Shown here piece by piece: positions 33,601-42,169 of a stretch of 64,000 nucleotides of DNA (position 1 is its first letter; every line of letters starts with the position of its first letter). This DNA comes from Leptidea sinapis (lineage: Eukaryota; Arthropoda; Insecta; Lepidoptera; Pieridae), in assembly GCF_905404315.1 (NCBI RefSeq), contig NC_066291.1, positions 11,371,501 through 11,435,500 on the forward strand, given 5' to 3'. A program made the position numbers and the translations under genes. A model generated the notes under the pieces. That model was given only the letters and a program-made list of their open reading frames with translations. It was not told where the DNA came from and did no database searches.

Positions 33601-35072
33601 ACTGTTATAGTGTTCAATATTTCATGAGTGAACATCTTAGGAAGTTACTCAAAACAATACTTCCATATTTTTAAATTAAAATTTATTCATTTGCGATGCT
33701 GACTCAAAAAACTCTGGAGTTGCGTAGACGTCGCTCCATTGTGTGTATTCTATCGCATTTATCACGGGGAGTGTTCCGAAGAGCTGTTTCACCTGATTCC
33801 TCGCCACGCCACAAACTAAGAAATCATCCCTACCAACTGGGTGTGTGACGTCCCTCCACAGTGCGAATTTCAAGAGGAACGTTCTTTCACGTACCATAAA
33901 GCTGTGGAATGAGCTCCCTTGTGCGGTGTTTCCAAGACGATACGACATGGGTAACCTACCTCCAAAAAGAGCGCATACGCCTTCCTTAAGAGTCGGCAAC
34001 GCTCTATGTGTAAATATTATAAATTATTTAAAACAAAAAAGTTTTTATTTTAGGTGTTCTTCGTGTCAATAATGGCGAGCAGGTAGTTGCCATCAAAGTG
34101 CTGAAGGACAGTGCCGGTCGTAACGCTAAAGAAGACTTTATCCGGGAGGTGTCAATCATGTCTGCTTTCCGCCATTCAAATATATTAAGTCTAATTGGAG
34201 TTGTTTACAGAGGTAGCTACTATAAAAAATATTTTTCGCATACAAGATAATATGTATAACATAATGGTAATGGCAACTAAACAATTGATTTCATTGCAGA
34301 TGACATCAACGCTAGTCCCTGGATGGTTTTCGAATATATGGAATGGGGCGATTTAGCTGGGGTCCTACGTGGGTCCCGAGGCGTAGGAAGAGTAGGACCA
34401 AACATAGACGATACAGATTTATTAAGAATTGCACTACAAGTAGCCCATGGTATGCAATATCTTGCCTCCCGAAGATTTGTCCACAGAGACTTAGCTGCAC
34501 GGAACTGCTTAGTTGGGGCGAACCTCTCAGTTAAAATTGCAGATTTCGGCATGTCCCGAGATGTTTACACGTGTGATTATTACAAAATGGGCGGTGAAAG
34601 ACCAATGCCAGTGCGTTGGATGTCTCCAGAAAGTATTGTTTATGCTCGATTCACCCATGAATCGGATGTGTGGTCGTATGGAGTTGTTTTATGGGAAATT
34701 TACAGTCGTGGGAAACAACCATACTATGGATGCAATAACGAAGATGCTACCAAAAGAATTATTAATGGAATACTGTTAGTACCACCCGAAGACTGTCCAC
34801 AATTTGCCTGTAGATTGATGAGAGAATGCTGGGCCACTGATCCCAGGCATAGAATTGGCTTCGATGAGATATGTAAGAAGCTAGAGATAGCCGCAGCCTC
34901 AGGGGGAACCAATACGCAGATAAGATTGCCAAGACCACCGCCCACTCCCCAAGATTCCACAGGATATTTAATTCCCACCATAACGACGGGCAATGATTAT
35001 TTAAAGCCCCTTCCAGATCTCGATCCCGATTCTGAATCAAGTGAGGACGAGGATATCGATGACTATACCTGA
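18057..35072 (+). CDS. Receptor tyrosine kinase, EGF-like ectodomain, Trk/MuSK/Ror-type kinase (eight exons; 5' end missing)
   Basis: Exons 18057-18138, 22879-23022, 25878-26021, 28691-28791, 31103-31309, 33325-33490, 34054-34212 and 34300-35072 join without phase error to 591 codons and TGA. In order: a basic linker (residues 1-27), two EGF-like copies (28-75, 76-123), a Ser/Pro-rich stalk with an N-glycosylation NAS, a membrane helix (about 191-213) with an RRR stop-transfer, a juxtamembrane part, and the kinase. Seen directly: GEGCFGKV loop (272-279), VAIK lysine 296, helix-C Glu313, HRDLAARN with Asp398, DFG Asp416, YTCDYY activation loop (Tyr424, 428, 429), WMSPES. The Y-x3-YY loop and FEYMxxGDL are typical of Trk/MuSK/Ror kinases, which act at the plasma membrane. 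There is no immunoglobulin, frizzled or kringle domain in the visible part, so I do not assign it to Ror, Nrk, Trk or MuSK. The start and signal peptide lie upstream. If only one EGF exon is used the product is 48 residues shorter. Confidence 0.9.
18317..18380. repeat. Perfect 15-bp inverted repeat, 34-nt loop, in the first visible intron
   Basis: TTTAGGGCTCCTTTA at 18317-18331 pairs exactly with TAAAGGAGCCCTAAA at 18366-18380. The RNA would form a stable hairpin about 180 nt after the exon a donor. It could be a small MITE remnant or a structured intronic element; function unknown. Confidence 0.7.
19102..20353 (+). mobile_element. 5'-truncated R1/Jockey-like non-LTR retrotransposon with 13-bp target-site duplication
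   Basis: The body (19115-20340) encodes the end of a reverse transcriptase (LQRLACTAITGCMRTTP-like, then LETILGLTPLDIHI) and an RNase H domain: INTDGSK (Asp), ECIAIKEA (Glu), YYSTD (Asp), GNNAADELARRG (Asp). A CRGC...H...C zinc-knuckle-like C-terminus follows (SPKCRGCLTEDETVTHVILEC). A frameshift near 19655 separates the two halves of RNase H, so the copy is dead. CATACATAGACAT flanks it at 19102-19114 and 20341-20353, the target-site duplication. The 3' end is a short TACCAATACC-type tail rather than poly(A). It sits in intron a-b of the receptor gene in sense orientation. Confidence 0.9.
21005..21790 (+). pseudogene. Mariner-family transposase remnant
   Basis: From 21040 the frame gives an N-terminal helix-turn-helix region (LKTLHTLDISKMFVYRAINR, then SSRPRSVRTKK). 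An open segment at 21251-21601 then has VMVWWGISYEGVTEPYFYEK and FNNQEWSFQQGSAPGHKA, the mariner core, and 21660-21760 gives MERVRASIDKWPQRL, the C-terminus. The catalytic Asp expected in the QQDSAPAHKA motif is Gly, the third catalytic region is scrambled (SSSDHYGQF), and there are frameshifts near 21195 and 21600. Terminal inverted repeats were not found. It is an inactive copy in a receptor intron. Confidence 0.85.
21942..22439 (+). repeat. 249-bp tandem duplication, two copies
   Basis: Copy 1 (21942-22190) and copy 2 (22191-22439) both start GCACTTCTTCCGTTTGTTTT and end GACCAGACACCA. By eye they differ at two positions (AAAG/AACG and ACCG/ATCG). Because 249 is a multiple of 3, an open frame (22047-22463) runs through the junction. 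The sequence belongs to the (AAATC)n interspersed repeat family, so the frame is probably not a gene. Confidence 0.9.
22879..23022 (+). CDS. Receptor kinase exon b (EGF-like copy 1)
   Basis: Acceptor AATTTCAG, donor GTAATT, 144 nt, symmetric phase 1-1. It encodes (V/I)NFIHGGCEISSCRDE, then CVQYNDELHYCAC, then SCPRST. Six cysteines spaced C-x4-C-x5-C-x9-C-x1-C-x12-C fit an EGF-like fold. It is 42/48 identical in protein to exon c, with most nucleotide changes silent, indicating purifying selection on both. Confidence 0.88.
23040..25549. other. Receptor intron b-c: repeat remnants
   Basis: 23210-23800 holds a minus-strand open frame (23458-23763) without recognisable motif. 23820-24130 shares words with the repeat at 42400-42640 (CCTATGCGAAACA, GCGGCTACTT, GTGCGAGTGTG-like). 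24590-24790 is an ACTAGCTGACCCGACAAACG repeat (plus) whose TACGCCTTATGGTCATAGAG part recurs in reverse at 27680-27830. The rest is plain AT-rich intron. Confidence 0.5.
25550..25870 (-). repeat. (AAATC)n interspersed repeat abutting the exon c acceptor
   Basis: Reverse complement of the 10622-10990 repeat: AAGAGTGCCAATGAGTTTCT, AGCTCAACCTTTTGCGAAGT, GTGAATAAAGTGATTTTGAT and a (GATTT)n tail. The tail ends within about 10 bp of the CAG at 25875-25877 that opens the second EGF exon, so the sequence just upstream of that acceptor, probably including its branch-point region, derives from the element. Confidence 0.75.
25878..26021 (+). CDS. Receptor kinase exon c (EGF-like copy 2)
   Basis: Acceptor CATTTCAG, donor GTAATA, 144 nt, phase 1-1, same length as exon b. 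It encodes VNFIHGGCETSSCGAE, then CVQYNDELHYCVC, then SCPRST with all six cysteines kept. The six substitutions relative to copy 1 lie between Cys1 and Cys3 (four), between Cys4 and Cys5 (one) and just before Cys6 (one). Reading frame and both splice sites are intact, so it can be used in series with, or instead of, copy 1. Confidence 0.88.
26270..26550 (+). mobile_element. tRNA-like repeat element in receptor intron c-d
   Basis: The element starts with CCTCACTTCTAGGATTATTA and contains GTTATCAACTGTAAAGTAGA, seen also near 42060, 52040 and (reversed) 60370. A tRNA-like sequence sits at 26450-26522, flanked by AAAATTTTATG and CATAAAATTTTG stretches that are reverse complements. No protein is encoded. 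Confidence 0.7.
26450..26522 (+). ncRNA. tRNA-like cloverleaf, 73 nt, probably not a functional tRNA
   Basis: Acceptor GAACGGT pairs with ATTGTTC, the D stem is GCTC/GAGC, the anticodon stem CCGGC/GCCGG, and the T arm has GGTTCGAAT. The 7-nt anticodon loop is ACGGAAC; its second base is C where nearly all tRNAs have T33, and read literally the anticodon would be GGA without the long variable arm of serine tRNAs. Fold conserved, identity odd: a tRNA-derived mobile sequence is the likeliest reading. Confidence 0.55.
26551..28034. repeat. Receptor intron c-d: repeats and (AT)n microsatellite
   Basis: 26820-26950 resembles ACTAGCTGACCC-family internal sequence. 27022-27240 is a SINE-like copy (CGTTCAGCTGATGGTAATTG, AATGCA, AGCCGGCATCCTGTGC). 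27601-27645 is an (AT)n run of about 22 units. 27650-27832 is an ACTAGCTGACCC-family copy on the minus strand. 27848-27990 is a reverse copy of the 12506-12970 type. None is coding. Confidence 0.65.
28035..28340 (+). repeat. SINE-like repeat (AATGCAGTGCCGCTC family), best copy
   Basis: The most complete copy: GGGACGAGACGAGCAGGACG start, AATGCAGTGCCGCTCAGGAT, CGCTCGTCACCTTGAGACAT, TTTGCCCAGTAATTTCACTA, and GTAGCCGGCTTCCTGTGCAA end. It is non-coding; open frames across it are accidental. Confidence 0.75.
28691..28791 (+). CDS. Receptor kinase exon d (stalk)
   Basis: Acceptor TTATTCCAG, donor GTGAGA, 101 nt, phase 1 to 0. It encodes a Pro/Ser/Arg-rich stalk (PLTQRQAIHNVIPPRPSNAS...) ending SPPPQ, with one NAS N-glycosylation sequon. 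No domain. Supported by phase joining the EGF exons to the transmembrane exon. Confidence 0.75.
28800..31102. other. Receptor intron d-e, no gene
   Basis: Weak LINE 3'-end similarity at 29330-29460 (CAGCACCAGAGGAATCGCAG). 30130-30480 is a member of the TGACCCGGTAAACGTTGTTT repeat group. Nothing else recognised. Confidence 0.5.
31103..31309 (+). CDS. Receptor kinase exon e (transmembrane)
   Basis: Acceptor GTACAG, donor GTAAAT, 207 nt, phase 0-0. A Ser/Thr-rich juxta-extracellular stretch is followed by a hydrophobic helix PFIISTVAGCAFLLILIFVM and VFYL, then RRR, a classic type I membrane anchor with positive-inside residues. Confidence 0.9.
31310..33324. other. Receptor intron e-f with an unexplained 133-codon open frame
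   Basis: A plus-strand open frame at 31705-32106 has hydrophobic stretches but no known motif and no splice support. The remainder is AT-rich without recognised features. Confidence 0.4.
33325..33490 (+). CDS. Receptor kinase exon f (juxtamembrane and glycine loop)
   Basis: Acceptor ACCCGCAG, donor GTAAAG, 166 nt, phase 0 to 1. It encodes an Ala/Pro-rich juxtamembrane segment without an NPxY motif, then the kinase start with GEGCFGKV. The preceding 150 bp is locally GC-rich. Confidence 0.92.
33690..34020 (+). mobile_element. LINE 3'-end fragment in receptor intron f-g
   Basis: Broken frames give SVPKSCFT, LHSANFKRNVLSRT, IKLWNELPCAVFPRRYDMG and RAHTPSLRVGNAL, the C-terminal end of the same LINE family as 7490-7990. 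It ends about 35 bp before the acceptor of exon g. Confidence 0.8.
34054..34212 (+). CDS. Receptor kinase exon g (N-lobe)
   Basis: Acceptor TATTTTAG, donor GTAGCT, 159 nt, phase 1-1. It carries VVAIKVLKDSAG with the ATP-binding lysine, FIREVSIMSAFRHSNILSL with the helix-C glutamate, and IGVVYRG. Confidence 0.95.
34300..35072 (+). CDS. Receptor kinase exon h (C-lobe and tail, stop codon)
   Basis: Acceptor TCATTGCAG after an 87-bp intron; ends with TGA at 35070-35072. It contains MVFEYMEWGDL, VHRDLAARNCLVG, DFGMSRDVYTCDYY, VRWMSPESIVY, SDVWSYGVVLWEIYSRGKQP and the CW...DP...R C-lobe motif. The tail is proline-rich, has two YLxP sites (GYLIP, DYLKP) that could bind SH2 proteins when phosphorylated, and ends in an acidic cluster SESSEDEDIDDYT. 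Confidence 0.97.
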
Positions 35073-35250
35073 CGACCCGCCCCCGTACCAGCATCACAGT
35101 ACATGCTACGGTCTTCCCCAATGGCAGCCCCGAATTCAAGTGCATTCACATATATTTTGTCCCGAATTAATGATGAACAACTATGAGTTGAAATTTAGCC
35201 GATATATTGTGGAAATAAATACTCAATAATATTATATTAGGTACTATGTG
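35073..35250 (+). other. 3' untranslated region with poly(A) signal of the receptor gene
   Basis: AATAAA at 35214-35219, about 142 nt after the stop, is the first canonical signal. A second AATAAA at 35697-35702 follows a LINE remnant. Transcript end not proven. Confidence 0.55.
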
Positions 35251-35519
35251 TGTTTTTGTACATATTGTTTTATATCAATTCAATCGTATAGTTATAAGTA
35301 TATATGTGTACTGCAGCTGTTATAAAGGTACAAATTTATACCTAGTTATTTAATTTAGGTAACGTGCCATAGCTTAACCAAAAATGTATATAAATAGATC
35401 TAAGGATATTAATGTAAATTATAGCAAATCGACTTATTAATCGTAACACTAATGTAACGTAACGTTTTTGTATATAAGTTTATTTATGCTTCTTTTCAAA
35501 AAATTTATTTTCGGCGCTT

Positions 35520-35640
35520 TAATGGATACATCTATCCGGAAACGCTCCTGTGATTACTCTGGTGTTACAAGAGAGTATGGGCTGCGGTGATCACCTACCA
35601 TAATGCTCTGTGCTCGTTTGCCCTCCTCTTCCATATAAAA
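35520..35640 (+). mobile_element. LINE 3'-end fragment
   Basis: CGCTCCTGTGATTACTCTGG, TTACAAGAGAGTATGGGC and GGTGATCACCTACC match the 3' end of the 7490-7990 family. Confidence 0.7.
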
Positions 35641-37180
35641 AAGTGAAATCATCATAAGCGGCCCTAGCACTAATTTGTGGTTGAAAGTTTCATTCGAATA
35701 AAGTCTGCTCGAGTCGAAGGAGCGTGCTCAGGCAGAGTAAAAATTACAAAATTATTTTAAACAACTATAAATTTATATTTTTGTAAATGTTATTACTTAA
35801 TTATATGATAATAGAACAAAAAATGTCGTATTTCGTATTAGCCTTACCTTTAAAAGTTTCCACTTCTACTGTGTGGTCGTTAGACCCCATCCTGGTGATC
35901 GTGTTAAGGGTACGTCAAACTAATAAAAAATATTGTATTTTCAGCGGTTCTTGATACATATTTTACAAATAATCAAGCAAATTGAGGGAGTATTGCGGTT
36001 TAAAAAATTTATCTATTTCACATAATTTTTGTGGTTACCCTAGGATAGGATGAAGTATATACCAGGATATGACCTGCAAATAATAATACCGTGCATGAAC
36101 GACATCACAATATACATTAAGTGTTAAGAAACAAAGGATGAGAACAATATTTTGTGGCTTTTTAAAGGTTTCTGCTTTTTTTGTTGTTCGCAAGTAAAGA
36201 TTGTCTTACGCGTCGGTTGTCATCTTAATTTATGTATAAATTCTCCGGGACTCACAGTAAAATAGAAATTAACTCAAAAGGTAATACAGTGGCTATATAC
36301 AAAATAACTAATCATAAGAAAAATTGTGATATGTTATAAGTTGGCCTGTGAAAGACAGAAGAAAATATAACTTATACCTAATACGTCAGTAGAATTTTTT
36401 GTTGATATATTCCTTGCTTTGTAATAAGATCAATATAAAAAAATGAGCAGAATATTAACACGTGATAAAGATTTCGATAAGTTTAGAAATTTTTTGACAT
36501 AATCAGTGTAGCTTTAACCGAATCAGTAGTAAGTTCAAATTAACATTCTCAGAACAAAGGCTAAGTTTGTCCATCATATTCTACTGCTTTTTAATTTGTC
36601 CGAATTATACAAGTCCCTTTCGAGTGTACGAATCCAGAAATCCCGTTATTAGATACTTCATCCTAGGTGGCTATATATAGGTACGTTATACCACGGAGTA
36701 GGGATGGATACTTAGGTATTAATTTATACTGAAAGTGCAACTTCTTGTAATATTATTCTACAATAAATAATTCTTATCAATGTGTAAACTTTTTAATCAA
36801 TCTTCTCTTTTTCTTTTAATCTTTAGAGCTCACAACGCAAAAGTCCTTTATCCATCACATACATAGATTATTCCTATCAATACACAGTTGAATTTAATGC
36901 AATTACGGCGTTATTGAACGCCGTAATTCCACTTGAATATTTATAAAATATAAACTCAATGTAATGTCAGTACATAATTGAAACCAATGAAATATCGTGC
37001 TTGTCCTCGCCAGTAAATCAATGCAACACATTGTATTTTTTTTATTACAGCTAATAGGCAAAGTTGTAAAAATATCTTGAATATAGGGTTGACAAAGAAA
37101 TACGGATTACTATTAATACTTTTTATTTAAATAATATACAGATTGCTTGTTTCAAAAATAAATCACAAATGTAAATGATG
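35641..37180. other. Intergenic stretch, no recognised gene
   Basis: AT-rich. The only structure noted is a perfect 12-bp-arm palindrome at 36901-36928 (AATTACGGCGTT, ATTG spacer, AACGCCGTAATT). Confidence 0.5.
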
Positions 37181-37189
37181 TTTGGTAAT

Positions 37190-37395
37190 AATGTCTCATG
37201 ATTATTAACATTATCAACACCCAATCTAGCTGAAAGATTCACTACGTCTGCAATGTGCGCTCCTTCCTCAGTGGATAAAGGTCTGCGTCGTTCAAATGGT
37301 TTGTTTTTGGATTTATTGACGATGGTCCGACGAGGGATCTCAAAGTGCTACTCTGATTCCGTGTATACCACGTTATTTTGAATTAATAAGCGAAC
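37190..37395 (-). pseudogene. Possible pogo/jerky-like transposase N-terminal remnant
   Basis: The reverse complement reads FEIPRRTIVNKSKNKPFERR then RPLSTEEGAHIADVVNL and SARLGV, resembling a pipsqueak-type helix-turn-helix followed by the linker of jerky/pogo-like transposases. It is short, with a stop upstream. Tentative. Confidence 0.35.
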
Positions 37396-37517
37396 CTTCA
37401 CACACGTGATGGATATCGATTAAAAATAAACCCTTTTTTTCCTTCCGGATAAGATCAAATTTTAATAACACTAAATGTTAGCTAACGGCCGTTCCCAATA
37501 TATTGTGTGGGAAAGGT

Positions 37518-37880
37518 TAAATCAAATCAAATCAAAATAACTTTATTCATGTAGGTCACGGAAATGACACTATTGAGACACAAAAAAATATTTTTCTTAT
37601 TGAATCTACCGCTACTTCGTAAAGGGTTGATTTAATGAGAAGAAGTAGCAAGAAACTCATAACGTTATTAGAAGATAAATGATTTTCTTAATGATACCAC
37701 AGACTGGGAATGAAGCGGACACCCTCAGGCTCTTTAATTATAAATGTTTATTGTATGATATTACATTGTAATCCTTATTTTATTATCATAAAAAAAGCCC
37801 GCTGAGTTTCTTGCTCGTTCTTCTCAGGTCGGAGGCAGTCTATTTTGAATGTGTGGTAGTTTTTGAAGTTCAATAAGTGA
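37518..37880 (+). repeat. (AAATC)n repeat plus a LINE 3'-UTR-like repeat
   Basis: 37518-37668 is a shortened copy of the 10622 repeat (AAATC units, TTTATTCATGTAGGTCACGG, GAATCTACCGCTACTTCGTA). 37690-37880 (CACAGACTGGGAATGAAGCG, TGAGTTTCTTGCTCGTTCTT) recurs at 57955-58115 and in reverse at 52290-52450. Confidence 0.65.
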
Positions 37881-40820
37881 TTTTGAATCCTATTTTGAAA
37901 AAAAATGTTTGAATTTGAGTATGAACTTTAATGAACTACCGGTCGTGTTAACACGACGTTAACGTTAGCTTTTAAGTACGAGAAACGTCGTTATTCATAA
38001 ATATAATGGAAATTATCGTGGAAAGGAGAATGCAGGAAAATGGGCTATATTGCTCACTATCATGCGTCTGAACCAAGTATGCATACAAAATTTTCTTTTA
38101 AATTATAATGTAAGTAGTATATATTTTTTTTAGTCAGATGCGAACAGGGTTTTAAAATCTATACGAATAGAAAGTAATTTATCGTTTCGAACAAACGGAA
38201 CAGCCAAATTAAGCCGGAAACGTCAGCGTCACTAAAACACTCACCGAATAATACCAGTATATTATGAACTCCCTTTTTAAAGCGAAAAGCAAGGATAACT
38301 AAATCAAATTAAAACCGAAACAAACCTAACTTTTTCCACACCACTGGTTAAATAATAATTGATAAAATCACATTAATATGTTCCGTTTGCCGAATATTAA
38401 TAAACTGCATAGAGAGTCATAGAAACATATAATATGGATAGGTATCGATATCTTTTTAACTGGTAGCTTTGGTATGCCAATTAGATCTGCACTACGTGTT
38501 TCTTCAACTTATTTTCGTAGCTGTTTATTGAAAAGCAAAGTATGCTTCGCCAAACATTTTCACTGCGACAAACAGCAACAAGCGACAAAACCGAGTATTT
38601 ACACTACCACAACACACACAACAGACTATACTACATACCATCTAGATCGTTAAAAAAATCCTACGGTCTTAAAAGCTTTTCATTTAACATTATTAAAATA
38701 CTATAATATCCATTAAACCGTGGACTGATAACACTAGTAATCATTGACACGATTCTACTAGGTTACCCGTCGCCACTGTTGAAACTACGGTAAACCAAGA
38801 TCGTAAGTAGAAACACTGGTTGAAATTATTACAGGTTTTGTGTATATCTGTATGTTTTGACATAATGACATCTTCATCAATCAACTTATCACTGATCGCA
38901 AGACCGTTGGAGAAGAAAAGTATTAAATAGTTAAAGTTGAATTTCACAACTGGAAAAATCGGAAAACCCAGTGATTTCCTGGATTAACTTATTTTTCTGG
39001 TCGGTGATTAGTGTTTTCTTGCTTAGTTTAACGTCGAGTCCAGCAATCCTACACTAAAACTGACAATAATCTTGTTGTAAATTGAAATTGAAAAAATCAT
39101 TAACTACAAATTCCCTGTTCATATCTTATTGATTTTTGTTTTACATAATTTTGAGAATGTTTCTAATGTATTACCGATGATTTGGTTAAGACGCAAGAAT
39201 AGCCCAATTTTCATACAAGGATAGGAATTGTCCTTTACTTATAACACATTAAAATACTAGGTATGTGATAAAAATACCTATTTGAAAAATATTGTGAATT
39301 CGTTTTTTGTGTGGTGTAACAAAATACATACTTTTATGTCATATAATGTACACGGTAGTTTTTCACAATTTTTACTAAGTATTTATTACCTATGTAAATT
39401 ATTTTTAATGGTAACAATGAGGCGGTATACGATTAATGTAAAAATTTAAAATATTTACTTAAATGTCATGTAGGTACAAAGATATATTTTATTAAAAATC
39501 AAATTGAAGCGAGATGTTTTACTTGTGAAGTTTCGAAAGAAGGCAAGTAGGTATACAAAGATCCAAACCATACCTATATAGATATAGGAATTTAAGATAA
39601 TGTATGTGTGTATGTACCTAAAAGCCAATTAAAATGAAAATGTACTCATATAAAGGACGTCGTGACGACTCCGACGAACATAGTTAGGTTCGTGCCGGAT
39701 AGGTGGCGCTGGTGGCAAAGACTTTTATCTGTTGAAACCTTGTTGAAACAGATCAAATTGACATTAAATTCTGTTTATATCTTAGCATATATACAATATT
39801 CTAACATAGGTTTATATGTATCTTCTTAGCTATATTGGCAATCGAAGTTTTAACCCCCGTATCAAAGCTAACTCCCAGCTTTTTTCAAAATGAGTCAAAA
39901 TTACAAGAACAAAAATTTATAAAAAAGTATGAATTTAAATCTCATGTTTTTATTCTGTTTTATAAAAACGAATAAATACTGACTATTTTTTAATACTAAA
40001 ACAACAATTATCGGTCCAAACGCGAATGCGAGACGAAAAACGATATTCCTACTTCAATATTTTTTTGAGATTCTTTTCATTCGGGAATTCATACTTGAAC
40101 TAAACGTTTTTATATAAAATGTTAAAATAATTATTACGTTTCATCGGTACGATTTACTGGTCACTTCTTGACTGTCATTCTACCAGAACTCCAATAGTTC
40201 AACATGCCTGATTTTAAATTATTGATCACTTTGCGCCTGAAAAAATATATCAGCAATACGTCGTCTAGGATACTACCTACGGACATTAATGCGCAAACTT
40301 TTGTATTTTGAAGCGACGACGTGAAATTGGAGATGTCAATCTACCTACCGATACACTTACAATATACCAGAGTATATACAAACGCGTAAGTAAGCGAATC
40401 TAATGTAACTGTAACTGACTCTGTCGGTCATCTATACGATAGTATATCTAAGTCTATCCTAGCCGTGTTTCGACTTATTAACTGGAATCATTAGGTCTGC
40501 AACATTTTTTGAATTTGTTATCAGTTAATACTAAAAACTTTAATTATACCTTCTGATAAACACAAAATCAACACAAACTCCATGAAATCATGTTGTTTCT
40601 TTTTGACTAATTGAAAAGCAAATGCATCTCAAGAATTAAAGGGGGTATGGGTAGTTGGAAATTCTGCCACAGATCGCACCCTTACTATAAGTCGTTTATG
40701 AGTCTCATTGATGATATTCGACTACGACAATTACTTGTCCATAACTATGTTATGGTAGACTTAAATATCCTGATGGCATAAAATTTATTCGGCCTAGTAT
40801 CGTTAATTTGCTCCTAAGAT
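37881..40820. other. AT-rich intergenic stretch, nothing recognised
   Basis: No exon, RNA gene or transposon protein was seen on either strand. Confidence 0.5.
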
Positions 40821-40829
40821 TTGAAGAGT

Positions 40830-41190
40830 TCCATAACTTTATCATAGATTCCGTAATTATAACCAATCCAAACTTTCTTTGAAGTATATCCTTTCCAATA
40901 AAAAAAGAATCATCGAAATCGGTTAGCGCGATATTGAGTAATTCGTAAATTTATCACCCACTTTGCACATACGTATAGTAGGTATGTATAGCAAATTTAA
41001 GACTTTTATGGTTTTCTCATGGATGCCATAGTCAGATCTGGACCAATTATGGGACCACACGCGAAGCATCAGCTTTCAAATAAAAAAAGAATTATGATAA
41101 TCGGTTCACCCAGTCGAAAGTTGTGAGGTAACAAACATAAAAAAATACCGACGAATTGAGAACGTCCTCCTTCTTTGAAGTCGGTTAATA
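40830..41190 (+). repeat. Interspersed repeat ending TTTGAAGTCGGTTAA
   Basis: Contains AAAAAAAGAATCATCGAAAT, GACCAATTATGGGACCA, AAAAATACCGACGAATTGAG and the end CTTTGAAGTCGGTTAA, a block common in lepidopteran genomes. Non-coding. Class not assigned. Confidence 0.6.
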
Positions 41191-41780
41191 GTAAAGTGGA
41201 ATTAATAGAGAATTTTGGGTTCACCCTATTCTTTCAGAAAAATTATTAAAGGTTCAGTTTAAGCTTAAGTTAAAGTAAGACTGTTTCATTTATTAAACAT
41301 TCAGTTCTAAAACTATATCCAAATAAATTTGCACACTTCATCCGAAAATTTATATACACGATACAGTGCTGGTCTGTTTTCTATTTCTTGAATCAACATC
41401 GATACATTGATGTCTAGCGCCATGATACACGTCAATCACTACCAAGTGCAGACTAGGACTCACAGAACACTTTTCTTTTTAGTCTAACGAGCTAGGACTA
41501 CAGAGTACAGACTAAAGTGAAGCAAATGTTTTTTTGTACGGCGCACTTTTTGTACGGCGCGGTGCAGCGCGGTTTGTCAGTTATACGAAGATATTTTTTG
41601 TGTTAGACATTTTTCTGGTCGTTTGCGGTACTGCTTATAATTCTATATGTCTTATATTCACAAACTAAAAAGTGCGTCACGGATAGTCTGTCGTCTGCGA
41701 TAGACCTTATCGTACAGGGTTTTTAACATAACTAATGTATTTCTACTATATTTATTACATACCTTATCTAAGCAATTTGT

Positions 41781-41992
41781 TATTTTAAAGTGATATTCCT
41801 CACTTCTGGGATTAATTATTATGCAAACTAAATTTGTTACCATAATCTATGAACGATGCGGGACTCGAACCCGCAACCTCTCGGGATAGACCTCCAACAG
41901 ACTATCCAACTTAGCCAACCGTTCGAGTACGCATATTAAATCTGTATAATAATTAATCCCAGAAGTGAGGGATATCGTATTACTTTAAATAA
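41781..41992. mobile_element. MITE-like element with about 40-bp inverted ends enclosing a tRNA-like sequence
   Basis: The left end (41781-41821) and right end (41947-41992) are inverted copies sharing CTTCTGGGATTAATTATTAT and TTTAAAGTGATAT-like blocks. Between them lies a tRNA-like sequence on the minus strand (41851-41924) whose acceptor (GAACGGT...ATCGTTC), D and T stems pair but whose anticodon stem does not. No protein is encoded, so it would have to be moved by an enzyme made elsewhere. Confidence 0.7.
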
Positions 41993-42169
41993 GAAATTGT
42001 TTAGATTTGAAAGAGCATTTGCAATTTTCTAATATGCAATTATTGGAGTTGAACAGGTTATCAACTGTAAAGTAGAACCTTTAGATGGAGCTACAACCTG
42101 AGAGTTGAACAAGATATACCAAGCGTTGGCTACTCAACAAACTAGGACAGACAATACGACAATGCAAAA

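Noticed and set aside
34277..35145. Several antisense open frames over the kinase exon
   Set aside because: Shadows of a strongly coding exon on the other strand; no motif and no splice support.
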